Of a DNA stretch of 64,000 bases, positions 41,279 to 54,359 are shown in pieces. The stretch lies in the NCBI GenBank assembly GCA_028564705.1, contig JAPXFQ010002912.1:496001-560000 (forward strand), written 5' to 3'. Origin of the DNA: Apricaphanius iberus. Its lineage: Eukaryota > Chordata > Actinopteri > Cyprinodontiformes > Aphaniidae. The position numbers were made by a program, and so were the translations under genes. The first letter of the stretch is position 1. Every line of letters starts with the position of its first letter. The notes beneath the pieces were generated by a model, which searched no databases, was not told where the DNA came from, and was given only the letters and a program-made list of their open reading frames with translations.

Positions 41279-42884
41279 GTGAGTTTGTACTTCTTACTGG
41301 AATAAAAGAAATTTGTTCCAAAGTGACTTTTCCAAGATTATTCTTTAAAAAAAGCTTAGTTAATTTGTTAGATTATTTTTGATTTATTTTTTGTCTTATT
41401 GTGATGCTGTGAAGGAACAAATAGTGCAGTAATTAGGACAATTTGATTATAACTTTGAGACAAATGTTTAAATTAACATTTTGAGAAATATTTTCCAAAC
41501 AGAATCATCTGTTTGTGTGTATTTTCCATCTTAAATATCAATTTTATTTATTTAACTCTTTACAAAGCATACGTTGGATACTAAACCTTTAAAACCAAGA
41601 GTATCGAGAAAGAGTTAAAAGTTAAACATATTTTCATTCCTTTCAAATGCTTTTCCTTTTGATAAATCAGAATGAGTTGAATTGATTCAGATTTTAGATG
41701 TAAATATTTTTTTCGACTCAGAAAATTTAATCTTTGCCAATTCTATTTGTTTGTGTATAGCAGTATGAACCTTCAAAATTATCAGAACATCTCAGTCAGG
41801 GCAAGGTAACCTTCAGAGGTCTACTTTTATTAATAATTAATGACGATTCAGTATAGCTTTAAGAGAACTTGGATCAACCAAAAGGTATGAAAACCAGCTG
41901 TTTGGCTGAGAAAAAGTGTCTCTTTGCATTTATTTGGTTTTTCTTATTTTTTATTAACAGATTTATTTTTCTACTGGCAAGCATCTGCTTTCTGAGTGGA
42001 TAAATATCAATTCTAATGAGTCGAGGCCGGGACTATTTCCACTTTGATAGAGTTCACATTTGCAGTCACTCACTTCACTTTGCCCTCAAACCTCAGCATG
42101 AAACCACTTTGTTCCTCTGGAATTTTTCCTCAGCGTCAGGTAGGAATGTCTCAGAGGAATCTGCTGGTTTCGGCTTCATTAGGAGCCTGTTCTGCAGCTG
42201 CCTGTGGCGGGTTAACTGGTCCATCAGGTGTTCCTCTGTGCTGGGATGCTGAGCAGGAAAATTCATACAGAGAGTTGCCGAATGTTCTAAGCATTTCCGA
42301 CAGAAAAGCTGCACTTTGCACATTTATGCAACATAGACTGATACAGATTTTACCTGCAGAGATAAGACTATAAATTCCTGAGGACTGTTAAAGATTAATC
42401 CAACAGTAACAGTAGCTCTAGTGAGGAGATAAGTCTCCTTTGAACATCTTTCATGTGCCTTTCTACATGTTAAAAAATCACAGATTCTCATATTCATATT
42501 TAAGACCTATACATGTTAAAACTAGTTCCTATTTGTATTACAAAAGAAGCTAAAATTGTATAAACGTATTACATATTAGTGTATATAAAATGTATAATTA
42601 GCCTATTGTTGTAACTCTTCACAGATCTTTAAAATGTTCTTTCAATTGGACAACAAAAATAATTTACAATAAAACAATAATAATCGTTAAAAATTAGCAG
42701 CATTTCCAGACTTTTTTTACTTTAATTTTAACCTAATCATCTTATTTCTTCTCCTTTTGTTACAGAATCGAGCAGATTCGATGATCGTCTAGAAGACAAC
42801 AAAACCAGACAAGATTCTGGTTTTGTCGTAATTAAAGCAACACAAGAAGACCAAATGCCAACTGACCTTTAACCTCTCTTCACC

Positions 42885-42948
42885 ATGGATGTCCATCTGC
42901 ATGGCAACTCTCAGCTCCACTCGGGTCCTAGAGTGAGTACATTACTGT

Positions 42949-42983
<35 letters not shown>

Positions 42984-45900
42984 CATATATATATATATAT
43001 ATATATATGAAGAAAATAAGAACGTGAACATAACAAAATGGTCAATAGTTATATTACTTAAAAAAAATTTTTATCTCAGATTGTCTGTAGTAAAAACAAA
43101 ATCACCTTTTTGGGACACAGAGTTAATCTCCTGATTTCATCCGAGAGAAATGTGAGGTTTTTAAAATGTATTTTTACTTTAGCTTGGTTTTTGGCGGAAA
43201 TGGGTGAAGCTACTTCAAATCTTCCACATCATCCTCCACACTACAGAGTTCCAACAACAGGCTGTTTTCAACATTTCCGAATTAATTCAGGTGTTTTAGT
43301 GGTACTGTAGAAAGTGACCATGGCTCCCAATATTAAATATGTGTTGAAGAAATTTGCCTTTCATTTGCAGTCACGACACTTATCATTCCAATAAACCAAC
43401 GTTTATTCACACAACATTAGAAACAAATGATGTTACTGATTGAGTGTTGCTGATTGTAGTTAGCCTGGTGATTGAACATCAAATCCAGTGGATTTTTTCA
43501 TCTTGGATCTGAAAAAAAGTTAGGATGCAGGTGAGATTAATCTGCGTAACAGATTGATTAGTTGTTTTAGAGTGGATAGATTCACCAAAAGCATATGGAT
43601 TCTGTGGTGGAATCTAACCAATATTTGTATCCGAACCAATCGTCCACATCCACTTGTCCTCGCACAGTTGCTGTCACTGGCCTAGAGGCAGGGCGCAAAC
43701 TCACACCTAAAGGCAATTTATAGTTACCAGTTAACCTAACAGTTAACGTTTTGGACTGTGGGTTGAAGCTAGAGTACCTGGAACAAAAGAACGTCCCCAG
43801 ACTTGAACTCAGGACCTTCTTGTTGCATAGTAACAGTGCAACAAACTGCTCCACTGTGCTACCTCCCTATCCAACCAGTTGACCCCTGTAATGGTAACTT
43901 GTTTCTCTCCAGATACATCAGCACTTTTTTATGTAACCCATAAAGCTTTAGAAACTTATTTTTGATCAGTCTGTAACCTTAACCTTGTGTGTATCACTTC
44001 AACGGTTTCCTTTCCTGTAAATGGTACCGTAAATATGATTACCATTCACTGCCTTGCAGTCTTTTCACAAAGAGCTTGGCTGGGGCCAAACAGTTACGTG
44101 AAACCAGATAAGGATCTGTTAGATCACCGGGACTTTTTAAAACTCTGTTTATCAAATGAACAACAAATATATCAAACTGTGTTTAACCTTGACTGCTTTA
44201 TGTTTACACAATGCAATCATCGAACGCCGACTCTGGGAAATCACACCAGCTTAACGACTAATTCCCCTTTTTTTGCCTTTGGGAATGATATTCATTATCA
44301 ACAGACAAAACGGTCGAACCAGTTGAGCTACAGTTTTCTGTTTCCTGAGCCGCTTCGCTACAATAGCCATGATTCATTCCTGCTGAAACCAGCAGACCGG
44401 TGTTTATCTCGCACTGGTTTCAGCTGGGTTTTGCTTCAGGTGTCTTTTTTGTTTTCATACCTTTAAAGCAAAACAAAGAGTGCAGTCATCTTGCTGGGGT
44501 GGTTTTCATGACTCTGATATCAGCAACAAAACATGTTTGCATTCTCCTCTATGCTAAACTCAAGGTCATCGGTCAGCCTTGTGATTGTTGGTGGTTAGCT
44601 TTACATAAAGTAGTGGTCTTTGCTTACTTTCCTTATGTTGCACACCCACGAAGAGGAGGTATGTCTCTTTATAGCAAGGCACCGGCATCCAGAACCTGGT
44701 CAACAATAAGAAGAAGGTTTTAAATAAATGCATTTAAATCCACAGTGGTGGGCTGAGGCAATAAAATTAGAGGTGTTTTCTCCTATTACTTGGATGTTAG
44801 ATTTGCTGGGTTTAGTCAAGATTATCCAACATGGCTGTTGTACATAACAAAAGTTGTGGCTACAGGGCTATCCAAAGGTATTTTTGCCTCTTATAGGTTT
44901 CAGTTTACCAATCAGATTTTGAGATTAGACAAATATAACCCAAGTCTTGCTACCATTCCTCTTTGTAGAACACACACAAGAATTTTCTAGCAAGATTGGC
45001 CCATTTTAAGGTTCTTCCAAACCCTCTAATCAGATTTAAAGCCAGACGTTGTCTTTCAGAATTCCCTAGAGGGCAGAATGTACGATTTCTCTGTTGTGTA
45101 ACTTTGTCTAAATCCTGAAGTAACAAAGCAGGCCCTGTCCATCAACCTACCAGCACCGTGTTGGACTGTCATTAACATGTCCATTTGCCAAAAAGCTTTG
45201 TTTTACAACAAACATAACTGGACCTGCACCTTCCAAATAGCTCCACATTTATCTCGTCTCACTCTGTGTTTTTTTTACCAAATGTGAGATGGGTCTTTGT
45301 GTTTTTTTGGGTCAGCAGTGGTCTTTCTTGTCATTAAACCATGAGCTCTGACCTTATTTGAGTCAAGTTGGGCTTGCAGAGCTTTAGATTCTTTAGATTC
45401 TGGATGAATCGATAATGTGGTCTTGGTCTTGGTTTGCCAACCACTCCTAGGAAGGTTCACCATCTTCCCATGATTCCTCCATTTGTGGATAATGGCTCTC
45501 ACCGTTGTTCTCTCGAATCCTAAAACCTTAGAAACATTTGTAACCCTTTATAGATTCATAAGTATCAACAACCTTGTTTGCTGTTTGTATTTCTATAGAT
45601 TGGCACAAGAAGTGTTACTTTTTAAACCTTTTGCCTACTTCCTGTTAGATAGATTCTACTGATAATTTTTTACAGGACCGTATATAACAATTTTTGGCAA
45701 TTTGAACTGTTTCCAGTACCAGCAAACTCAACTTTCTCCAGCTTTTGTTACGTAGAAATGGAATGTTATTTCCTTGTATCACTTAAAGTGGTTAACACCA
45801 TATCAATGAGCAATCCTACTGGTTTTCTGAGCAGGAACTACAACGTTTTTAACTTGGGTAAGGACATTCTCAAATCAGACTCCTGAGACATATCAGTCCT

Positions 45901-48074
45901 CCATTCACCAACTAAAGGTGAAAGGAAGACTAAAAATGTAACAGACTCCTGAATCATAGAGTTTTGCTGTTGAGCATCTTGTAATGTAGCTCACTAGTAG
46001 CTCTCTTTGAAAGACTTGTTTTCTAATAGAGGAGAAGGGCTTTTTAGGTAAATGTAGGGTTGAAAAAGAAGTATGACGTTTTAGGAACAGAAATATTTGC
46101 GTTCAAACTCCAAAGAAACCGGTTATAAAAAAGATTAAATACTACTCCATGGCCAGCAGAAGAGGGTCAGTGACAAATTTCTTGGTTAAAACAAGGTCTT
46201 TGTTTGCTATTAAAAACAACATTTCTTTGAATGTTTTGTCCACTGCAGGGAGACAACGCTCTGCAGTTTCTGAGCCGAGAGGAACAGGAGTGCCTCCAGT
46301 TCTTTGAGGAAACCATTGAGTCTTTGGAGGAGGGTCTAGATGAGGAACAGCAAAGGCAGAGGAGGCACCTGGAACTCAACAGTCGGCCTGTTAAACAATT
46401 TGATGGACTTCCGACGAACCGCGACATAATTGACCTGGTCCACTCAGAACCAGACTTGGTGCATGCTAAAGAGCCAATCTTTAGCCCTACCCAACCAGGT
46501 ACAATGCATCACGGGTTCTAGTATTGATTCTGGAAGTGTGTTTCAATCATAATTTAGGTAAACCTGTAAAGATACATAATATATCTGTGTTACATGACTA
46601 AACTAACTATTTGTCTTCTTTACATCCAGATTTTCACCACAGTCTACACACTCCTGAAAGCAACTTTGAGATCAAGCCAAGACGTGACATCTTTCCTTCA
46701 GAGTATAACCCTCCTTTACGAAGTTCAAGCTTTGGGCCTACAGACAGTCATTCCCCCTACCACCCTCCAGGCAGTATCCCTACTCCAGTTTTGATTGCCC
46801 AGAAGATAGCGGAGAACCAGGGAGATTCAACTTCAAACTTGCACCCTTCTTCTTTACTCCGTCGCCTTAGCATGGAGTCGGAAAAAACACAGAGAGACAG
46901 GTCGAATGCTTCTTTGAAACATGGTCCTCCTACATCCGCAAAGCCAAACCACTATCCTCCAAACATTAACGTGACTCATGGTGGAAAGGAGCATGAAAAA
47001 CCAGTGGCTAACATAAACATCCATGAGCGGCAGGAGCAGATGTTGGCAAACTTGGCAGGTACTTCCCACCATCTATTGGAGGTTAGTTCTGAGCAAGGTA
47101 TGGACCAGAGCACTCGAAATAGCCCATCTCGTAGTATCTCTTTCAAAGACCCAGAACCGGATAAATCCAGGATGGAGGCCTTGTCGAAGCTGGGCCTAAC
47201 AAGGGGTAGAGCTACATCACTACAGATAACACCTGACAACCCCTCAGGAGATCCCCTCAGAGGTCCAGACACTGGTCTTACCCCAACAACAAAAACCACC
47301 ACTGACTTTCCAGAATCAAATTTACCGATACCACCTCCAGTGTTCTTTAATGATCACGATAATGCAGAGATCTCGCACTCATATCCCTTCAGGAGCCATG
47401 ATGAAAGACGATCTGCGCTGAACCCATCGTCTCCAACTTTGTCCCAAGATAGATTTCCTTCCCCTCCTCCAGCTGAGGTCACCTTGCCAGCATTTAACAC
47501 CTTTGGAGGGAAATCCATTGTGGTACATCCCTCTTTATCCCAAAAGAATGAGGCTGCTACCCCTCCAACTACCCCTGAACCTAAAAACCTTTCACCTCTA
47601 GCCCCACCATTTAACCCCATAGAGCTCAATCCCTACGGAGGGAAGTCAAAAGTCATGACCCCTGCAACTGCACCCGTGCCAAGGACCAATCTACCTGACA
47701 TCCTCAGCTCTCATATTGACACAAGAGAAACAGTTCCTGTAAAACCAGAGCCACATCAGATTGAGTCTAACAAGTATGGAGGAAAGAGCAGAAGCTTTGA
47801 CCCTGTTTCTGGGCTATATCGGACTTCAGAAAGCCGTGCTAAAAGTGTCAAACCTCCACCCCCAGCCCCAGCCCCTAGACCGCCTAGGCATTCCTACCAT
47901 GGGGTACTTCCTGTCCAGAAACCCCCAGCAAGGGCTTCTTCTCCTGAACACAGGCGAAGGCCCAGCTCCATGTTCCGTCCTCAAGGTATCACGGTACAGT
48001 TTTGTGGACGAGGAGCCATGAACGAATCACGCAGGGAGGCGTTAAGGAGACTGGGACTGCTGAAAGACTCGTAA
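42885..48074 (+). CDS. proser2: Proline and serine-rich protein 2 (SARG/PROSER2 family), three coding exons
   Basis: Exons 42885-42932, 46249-46498 and 46630-48074; 1743 nt, 580 residues. The exon holding the start opens at 42766. The ATG has an ideal context (ttcaccATGG) and an in-frame TAA lies 15 nt upstream. Residues 17-50 carry the family's N-terminal block (LQFLSREEQECLQFFEETIE). The middle is long, Pro/Ser/Thr-rich and probably disordered. Two copies of an R-EAL-(K/R)LGL motif occur, SRMEALSKLGL at 279-289 and SRREALRRLGL at 566-576; the second closes the protein. Three GGKS boxes (391-395, 435-439, 482-486) are regularly spaced. Blocks at both ends resemble SARG (C1orf116), its paralogue. 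I chose PROSER2 because upf2 is the next gene, as I recall in human 10p14. Function is not known from sequence. Confidence 0.85.
42953..43006 (+). repeat. (ta)n microsatellite
   Basis: About 54 bp of alternating ta with one short interruption, 20 bp after the proser2 donor at 42933. Confidence 0.9.
43620..43860 (+). repeat. Teleost dispersed repeat
   Basis: Landmarks are cacacctaaaggcaatttat, gttttggactgtgggttgaa, acttgaactcaggaccttct and a ccactgtgctacct end, in the order found in a common fish repeat. Confidence 0.6.
45180..45560 (-). mobile_element. Tc1-like transposase fragment (DNA-binding domain)
   Basis: The minus-strand frame at 45275-45502 begins MRAIIHKWRNHGKMVNLPRSG, the second half of the Tc1 paired-like DNA-binding domain. 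It is followed by degenerate TRKTTADPKK. Flanking sequence on both sides reads as the antisense of the same element. Ends and catalytic region were not found. Confidence 0.75.
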
Positions 48075-48359
48075 TCAACCTTTTAAAGATTTGCCCTTCA
48101 GTCACCACCAGCTGAACAAGAATACCTTCATTTCTTTGCTAATGCGGATGGTATGCAAAACGTTTCCCTATAGTGTGAGTATGAGGAGTGCCTGTAGACA
48201 GACCGGCTTTTACAGAGGAATGAAGCTGGGTGCTGGGCAGACCTGTATGGGCACTTCTCACCATGAAGTTTTAAAAAACAAAGACCTTTGAAAACTCGAA
48301 AAAATGCTTTCTTAGAAGAAATCTCGGCTGGTTCAAGATATTCTGTGAAGTCTCATCAA

Positions 48360-49165
48360 AGATGCTGTATACGATACCTCTGCACAAGACATTGTAGGGG
48401 GGATAGGGTGATGCTTTATAGGGGAGTCAAGGATAACTTAGTTTTTCTCGCTTCTTTTTTTAAGCTAAGATGTAGTTGATTGTAAATATATTTAACATTG
48501 GAGAAGGGAATTGTTGTACATTTTTAATAATATTTCTGTTCTTTGCTGCTTTTAGATTTCTGAAATTTATTTGTGTCCTTTTGTTCTAAGATGATTTCTA
48601 TATATTTGAGACTATTTCTTGCTTTTCCTTTATTGATTTAAGTAGATTTTTTTTCCAAATTGTTCTTGTAAATGCTAATGATGTATTCATTCCTCTAATA
48701 ACATGAAAACCACGTTAAACTTTGAATCAACCGCATTTTGGAGAACCAGTGGTATCTGTAAAATGTTGTGCTCAGTTATACCGCTAACTGCTATTAGCGG
48801 TTAGCCATTACCAATATTAGCTATATAGTGACATTCTACAACTTAATATTTAAACTCTAGAAATAGAAATATATTTACAAAGCAAATAGTAAGACAGAGT
48901 GTATGTAACCAATTGGATCTGAGTATATTAGGGTTAGAGTTTCCAACTTTATTTCATCCACTCAGCTCAGCTATGCTAACAGTAATTAGCTAATAGCAAT
49001 ACCAACGATACAATGTCTACATTTAAAGTTAATACATTTTTTAAACAAAAATAGTACTGCATCGTGTTTGTGATGTATTGTAGAAAAAAATAACAGATGA
49101 AAATAAATAGACGAGCCAGCCATATTGGATCTTGAGATCCAACTTTCAGAAATCTGGCTCATGCT
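48360..49165 (+). repeat. Segment copy 1 of a duplicated proser2 3' flank
   Basis: Aligns in the same order with 50835-51890. Shared blocks are gtata-gatacct, gcttataggggagt-like, gattgtaaata-a-tt-aacat-ggagaaggg-att, gtacattttt, a GCTAACTGCTA-TAG block and gcagccatattggat-like. The internal unit carrying GCTAAC recurs at about 48785 and 48974. Confidence 0.7.
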
Positions 49166-49945
49166 TATTTTCTGAACTTCAAACTTTTTATGAACAAATT
49201 TAAGAATGAACAGCTCAGAAATATTCTTTAAAACATTATTAAGAATATTTGAACTACCCATATTAACCCAATTAAAATCATGTTTATAAATTATTTAGAT
49301 TAGCAGTAAATACATAAAAAAATTTAAAATGCTTGTACAATTTAAAAGTAACACCCACTGTGCAATTGCAAAGTGTGAAAATTTATATATACACGTTTCC
49401 TCAATGTTTAAAAGTATGTGTTTTTCTGTTTGTGGGGACCTTTTGCATTTTAGTGAACAGTTTTTATTTTATTTTTTACTAACCAAAACTTTGGGAGAAA
49501 AATTATGGACCCTTTTCTATGCTGCAGTTTTATTACCTCTAATGACTGAACCTTCCAGCTCAAGGAAGAGAAGCGAACAACTCAGGATGCAAACATCCAA
49601 AGACTTGCATTTTCTCTGGAGAATGTAGAGCTGCATGGTATTTTTACTCCATGCACAAACCTCCCACACTAAGCCACAAACTTCTGGAATGGGAATGTGG
49701 GGAGGACTTGGACATTTTTACCATGTGGAAGTAGTACTTTAAAAACTGCTTTTAAAGGACGTTCACTGTGTAGAATTCCAGCTGGAAAACCACCCAGCCT
49801 AGAAATACATTGCGGGTTACTTCTGTGTTCGAATCTGTCAATAACTTTGCTGTTTCTGATGTGTGCGTGCGTGCGTGCGTGCATGGTTTTTTTCCACTGT
49901 TGTAGACATGTGAGTGTGTTTGTGGGTGTGTTTGTTTGTAATCAT

Positions 49946-50055
49946 GACTCCGGCCTCTGTAGTTCACCTACAGCAACTTTTGAAGTATATTTAGTAAACT
50001 TTGTTTACGGACTCCGGTTCTCTGTAGTTCATCTACAGTCCTTTCGAAGTATCTA
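49946..50055 (+). repeat. Tandem duplication with a 64 bp period
   Basis: gactccggcctctgtagttc at 49946 and gactccggttctctgtagttc-like sequence at 50010, each followed by a-ctacag and gaagtat. Confidence 0.8.
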
Positions 50056-50291
50056 ATGGTGCATATATATAAACAGAATTTAACTACATTCTGTTGAACA
50101 CACTCTGTGAGGAAAAAAAATTCTTTGCAAAGCGTGCATCACAGCATTCATTGTTGAAAATTGACACAAACTGTCATGTGAAAGCTGCTGCTAGCCTGAA
50201 TATCCTTGTAATATAAATATAAATCTATATTTTTCCTGCAAAGCAAATTAATATGAATCTGCCTGTTTGTTTTTGTTTGTTGAATGTGGGA

Positions 50292-50297
50292 AATAAA
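50292..50297 (+). terminator. proser2: Candidate distal proser2 polyadenylation signal
   Basis: AATAAA about 2.2 kb after the stop, followed within 30 nt by a TG/T-rich stretch (gttttgttgaatattgttg) of the kind found downstream of cleavage sites. Confidence 0.4.
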
Positions 50298-50834
50298 AAG
50301 GTTTTGTTGAATATTGTTGAAATCTTTTGCTGTTCCCAGGTTCAGTTTCTTAAAAAAAACTGGTCGGTAAACCCAGATATTTACATACACTTTTAAAACA
50401 AATATAACATTATTCCTCACTGTCTGACAATAACTCGGACTGAACTTTTTCTGTTTTGGCTCAGATACATAGACTGTATATATAATAAGATCAGATAGGA
50501 TTAGCAGAATTAACAAAATATTTCTGGTTGCTAAATGTCAGAATAGGCAGAGTTTTTTAGACGTGTTTGAGGTTGTCACCTTAAAATACATCCACAAGTG
50601 TACCTCAATTTTGCTCAAATATTGTGAATAACCTATTGTGACCCTAACATATATAACCAATAGGTTAATTTTAACCTATTGTATCAGAAGGATATTGAAC
50701 GCCTGGTGAACACGTCTTTTTTTTTAGCTAATGGTTCTGTTACATAGACCCAACATGCACCTCATGTGTCCGTTGGCTTTCTATTACTCTACTACACCAT
50801 CTGGTAAATGTTTTCCCTCGTAGAAATCTCCTCA

Positions 50835-51890
50835 AACACCTGTATACTATACCTATGTACATTGTGGGAGAAATGGTGATGCCTTATAGGGGAGTTAATC
50901 ATTAGTCCTACACTTTTTTTAACTTCCCTTTTTTTAGGTCAAATGTGGTTTATTGTAAATAAAATTGAACATGGGAGAAGGGATTACTTGTACATTTTCC
51001 AGTGATTTAACAAATTTGAAATTTGTTTGTGACCTTAAAACCAATGGATTCTACCATGGGGTGCAAATTATGCAGAATAATTTCTCATTTTGTTGTCTCT
51101 TCTTTGTAGACTATTTCTTTAAATAATGGGGACAATATATTATTTTCTTGGTTATTTTCTTTTGAATTTTAGTAGATTTTAGAAAGATGTGGGGCTAAAT
51201 GCTAATGGCATCTTCATTTACCTAATGTTAGTCAGGTTAAACATTTAATCATCTTCAATTTAGAAAACCAGTGCTCAGTTACACAGCTAACTGCTAATAG
51301 TGGTTAGCTATTAGCAATCTTAGCAATGGAGAGTCTGTAATATAAGTAATACAATATTGAAACTCTGGCTATAGCAATATAATTATAAACCCAAGTCTTA
51401 CAATAGCATGTGTGTAAGAAAAAAAATTGACAGCATTCCACTTGATGTTTTCAACTTTAAGTCAACCAGGCTGCTCAGTTTTCTTAACTGCCATAGCCAT
51501 TAGCAACACAATGTCAATCTTTTCAGCATTTAAATACTATAGCAGCATATTTCCTAACAGATGTACCACAACACAATGTGTGTGACCAATTTAATGTGAA
51601 AAATTAATTAAGGTAAAAATAGATAATTACTGTAGATATGTCAAAATTCAATTAATCCAGCTAGCTCAATATGCTAACTGCTATTAGTGATTAGCATAGC
51701 GATAAGCAATATTAGCAACACAACAACGACCTGCGTGCTTAACAATGGAAACACTCTAGAACTTTTTGAAACAAAAATAATACAGTATAATGTTTTTTTA
51801 TTTATTTAAGAAAAGAAAAAAAACAATAGAGGTGATCAACAAGGCAGCCATATTAGATTTTTGGGGGGTTTCTGCAGAATCCACGCCCAA
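50835..51890 (+). repeat. Segment copy 2 of the duplicated proser2 3' flank
   Basis: Diverged direct repeat of 48360-49165, about 2.5-2.7 kb downstream. It is longer than copy 1 because the GCTAAC-bearing unit of about 190-200 bp occurs three times (about 51284, 51487, 51675) rather than twice. Confidence 0.7.
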
Positions 51891-52404
51891 CTCTTAAATG
51901 AACTGAATGATTAAGTACTTTTTTGCTGAAAATAAGTAATCTGTCATCATAAATTGCTTACAATTCATGATTTCCATTAAAATTCAACTGTAAAAAAAAA
52001 AGCCACATCACTGCCTTAATTTGTAGAAACCTTTATAAATATGGCTGGAAAAAAAAACTATTTAATACTACAGCTTTAGCACCAGAAGTAAGCATTCGTT
52101 GAATGCTGCATGCCTTTTGGCTCGGAGGTTGCAGCTGGAATCTTGGAACCGCGACCCGCCCAAACCAAACCCATTTCCATTGGCAAGTCAGATGAACCCA
52201 TTGGGAAAGGGTGATTAATGTGGTAGCCAAACTAACAATGTATTTCTAAGACTTATTTACATTTGTGTCACTGCTTTTATGACATAGAAACAGTCATAAT
52301 GAAACCCGTATATCATACAGATTCGTCACACGCAGAGCGAGATATTTCAAGCCTTTATATCTTATAATTTTAATGATTGTGGCTTACAGATAGTGACAAC
52401 CCTC

Positions 52405-52590
52405 AATTGTGTCTCAAAAAAATTAGAATATTGTGAAAAGTTATATGGCTACATAGAACATTCAGTGGAGGGAAAAAGTTTGGTAGCAGCAACAGGGATG
52501 ACCACAACCTTGTGAAGATTGTCAAGTAAAATCCATTCAAGAATTTTGTAGAGCTTCACAACAGGAAATGTCTATATAATAAAGAACTTT
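52405..52590 (+). mobile_element. Tc1-like fragment related to the element at 13835-15019
   Basis: tgtctcaaaaaaattagaat followed by attgtgaaaagtt resembles the 13835 terminus. The inner part (agcaacagggatgacc, then attgtcaagtaaaa) corresponds to the region after the DNA-binding domain in that element. The parts between are deleted. Confidence 0.55.
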
Positions 52591-53204
52591 TTCACAGTAT
52601 TTGTGGCAGCCAAGTTGGTTTTTGACCTCGATCTTGGTGTGACATTTGACAAGCTAATAATCTGATTTCCTGTTGAATGTTTTAAACATTGAGCTTTTAA
52701 ATTAAAATGTTTAGATAAAAATTAAATGTATCAGACATCGATTAATATGTTTTAATTTAAGGTGGATGTGTGTAGTGTTGACATAAGGTTAACATTTTTA
52801 CATTTGTTTTTAATAATCTTTCAAATCCTTTCGGCCCAGGCTAAATGGAAGAGACCTAACAGTTATAAAGACGTGCTAATGACAATGATCAGTGGCATTT
52901 TACAGTAACTAGTGTACTCTATTATGAAACCATGTGGTTCTGTAAAGTTATATTAAATGTATTTGGCAGAAACAAAATGCTCACAAAAGTAGGTCAACGA
53001 GATACACGCAATCACAAGTGCATACAAGCGGATAGTTTATGCAGCTTTGTGGAACACCTCTAGCAGCCGCCATATTGGATTGTGAGGTTTGGATTGCTGC
53101 AGAAAACTCTGTCTCACAGTCACAAGAAAGAACGCAATTTAAATTGAGATTATAAACCAAATTATTTGGTCCAAATGTAAATCAGATGTTTGTTCACTTA
53201 GAGC

Positions 53205-53680
53205 TATTAAAGGAGACATATTATGCCTCTATGTAAGCAAGGTATAACAGGTCTGTACTAAACGTTTTTAATGAATTTCTTTGCAAAAATCACTTTCACA
53301 TAAAGGAATCTCACCAGCTCAGTCTTGACAATTTCAGTCCCTTTAAGAACGAGCCATTTAAAGGGGTGTCACATTTATGCAAGTTAGAGGTTGGAGACCA
53401 CAGTCATCCGTCTTATTACTAGGCTGCGGGTTTACTATCCCTGGAGAATGGAATTTGCATTTAATAGGTTACATGCAAATTCAGCTAATTGTGACATCAC
53501 TATAAGGCACTTTTTCAAACGGCTTGTACTTTGGCGAAGCCAGAACAATTCATCTTCAGGTGAGCCTAACTGAAAATGGGTGGATCATAGAAATATTCTT
53601 AAAATTAGGGTTATTTGTAAATCAGACTGTGGATTCAATAGATATGTCCGTGTAAACATAATATGGAAACTGTCAGACAT
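53205..53680. repeat. Teleost non-autonomous repeat (gagacatattatg end)
   Basis: The left side reads ttaaaggagacatattatgc, the start of a frequent fish repeat. The right side near 53655-53670 has acataatatgg, a degraded inverted counterpart. No target duplication was found. Confidence 0.45.
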
Positions 53681-54359
53681 AAATATTAAATTTAATATTT
53701 CATTAACTGAAGGGTTTACATAAAGGCTGCTTACCGACGACGGTTAAAGTTTCAGAAGATGTTAAACATGTTGCCTCGTCACGTCATTTTTGCTAACAAG
53801 AAGTAGAACCAGAAATTAAACTGGGTGGGATTATCGGTCATCTTTTCCCAAGAGACTATGGCAAACTTGGTAGCAATGTATTTCAATAATGAATCAAGTT
53901 ACATTAATTTACGGTCACATTTAATTGTTTTTAATACATGGAACTGGACTTTATTGGATTATTCAGGAATATTTAGCTAGACATCCTTACATTTTCAATA
54001 AAAGTGTTTCCACAATCTTAGAATCTGATAGCTACAGCTCTATCTTATCTGGAGAGTTTGCAAGCCACATTATTTAAAACAGCCAGTCTTCCAAAGATGT
54101 AAATGTCATCTCCAATTTTAATCATGTTTTATAATGACTAAGTGACATCCCTCAAAAATAAAACATAATTACATATTAATAATTGGCTCCAATTTCTTTT
54201 GAGGCCATTTATTTAAGTAGAGGATTGTTGGCAGTGGGTGTGTCTAAATGGATGAATAGTTTTTATTCACATTTGGAGTGTTTATAGAAGAATCACAGAC
54301 ACAAATGGCAACACTGTAGGATGAAAAAAGTGACATTTTCATAAAATCTCCCCATTAAG

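Larger units (their letters stand above)
42933..46248 (+). other. proser2 intron between the first two coding exons
   Basis: Holds a long (ta)n run (42953-43006), a teleost repeat segment (about 43620-43860, with tttggactgtgggttgaagc and ccagacttgaactcaggacc) and a Tc1 transposase fragment (45180-45560, minus strand). Open frames at 43987-44723 do not resemble known proteins. Confidence 0.55.
48075..50320 (+). other. proser2: Probable proser2 3' untranslated region
   Basis: No competing exon follows the TAA at 48072-48074. AATAAA occurs at 49102 and at 50292-50297, so alternative 3' ends are possible. The region contains gtgc repeats (49863-49882), a 64 bp tandem duplication (49946-50055), and the first copy of a segment repeated downstream at 50835-51890. 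Confidence 0.45.

Noticed and set aside
43987..44723. Two long overlapping open frames in the proser2 intron
   Set aside because: No domain or motif, no matching splice sites, and composition like surrounding intron. 44640-44710 may be part of a repeat.
46611..46629. Open frame starting at 46611 as an independent proser2 start
   Set aside because: These codons are intron sequence before the acceptor at 46628-46629. Upstream exons join in phase and encode the conserved N-terminal family block.
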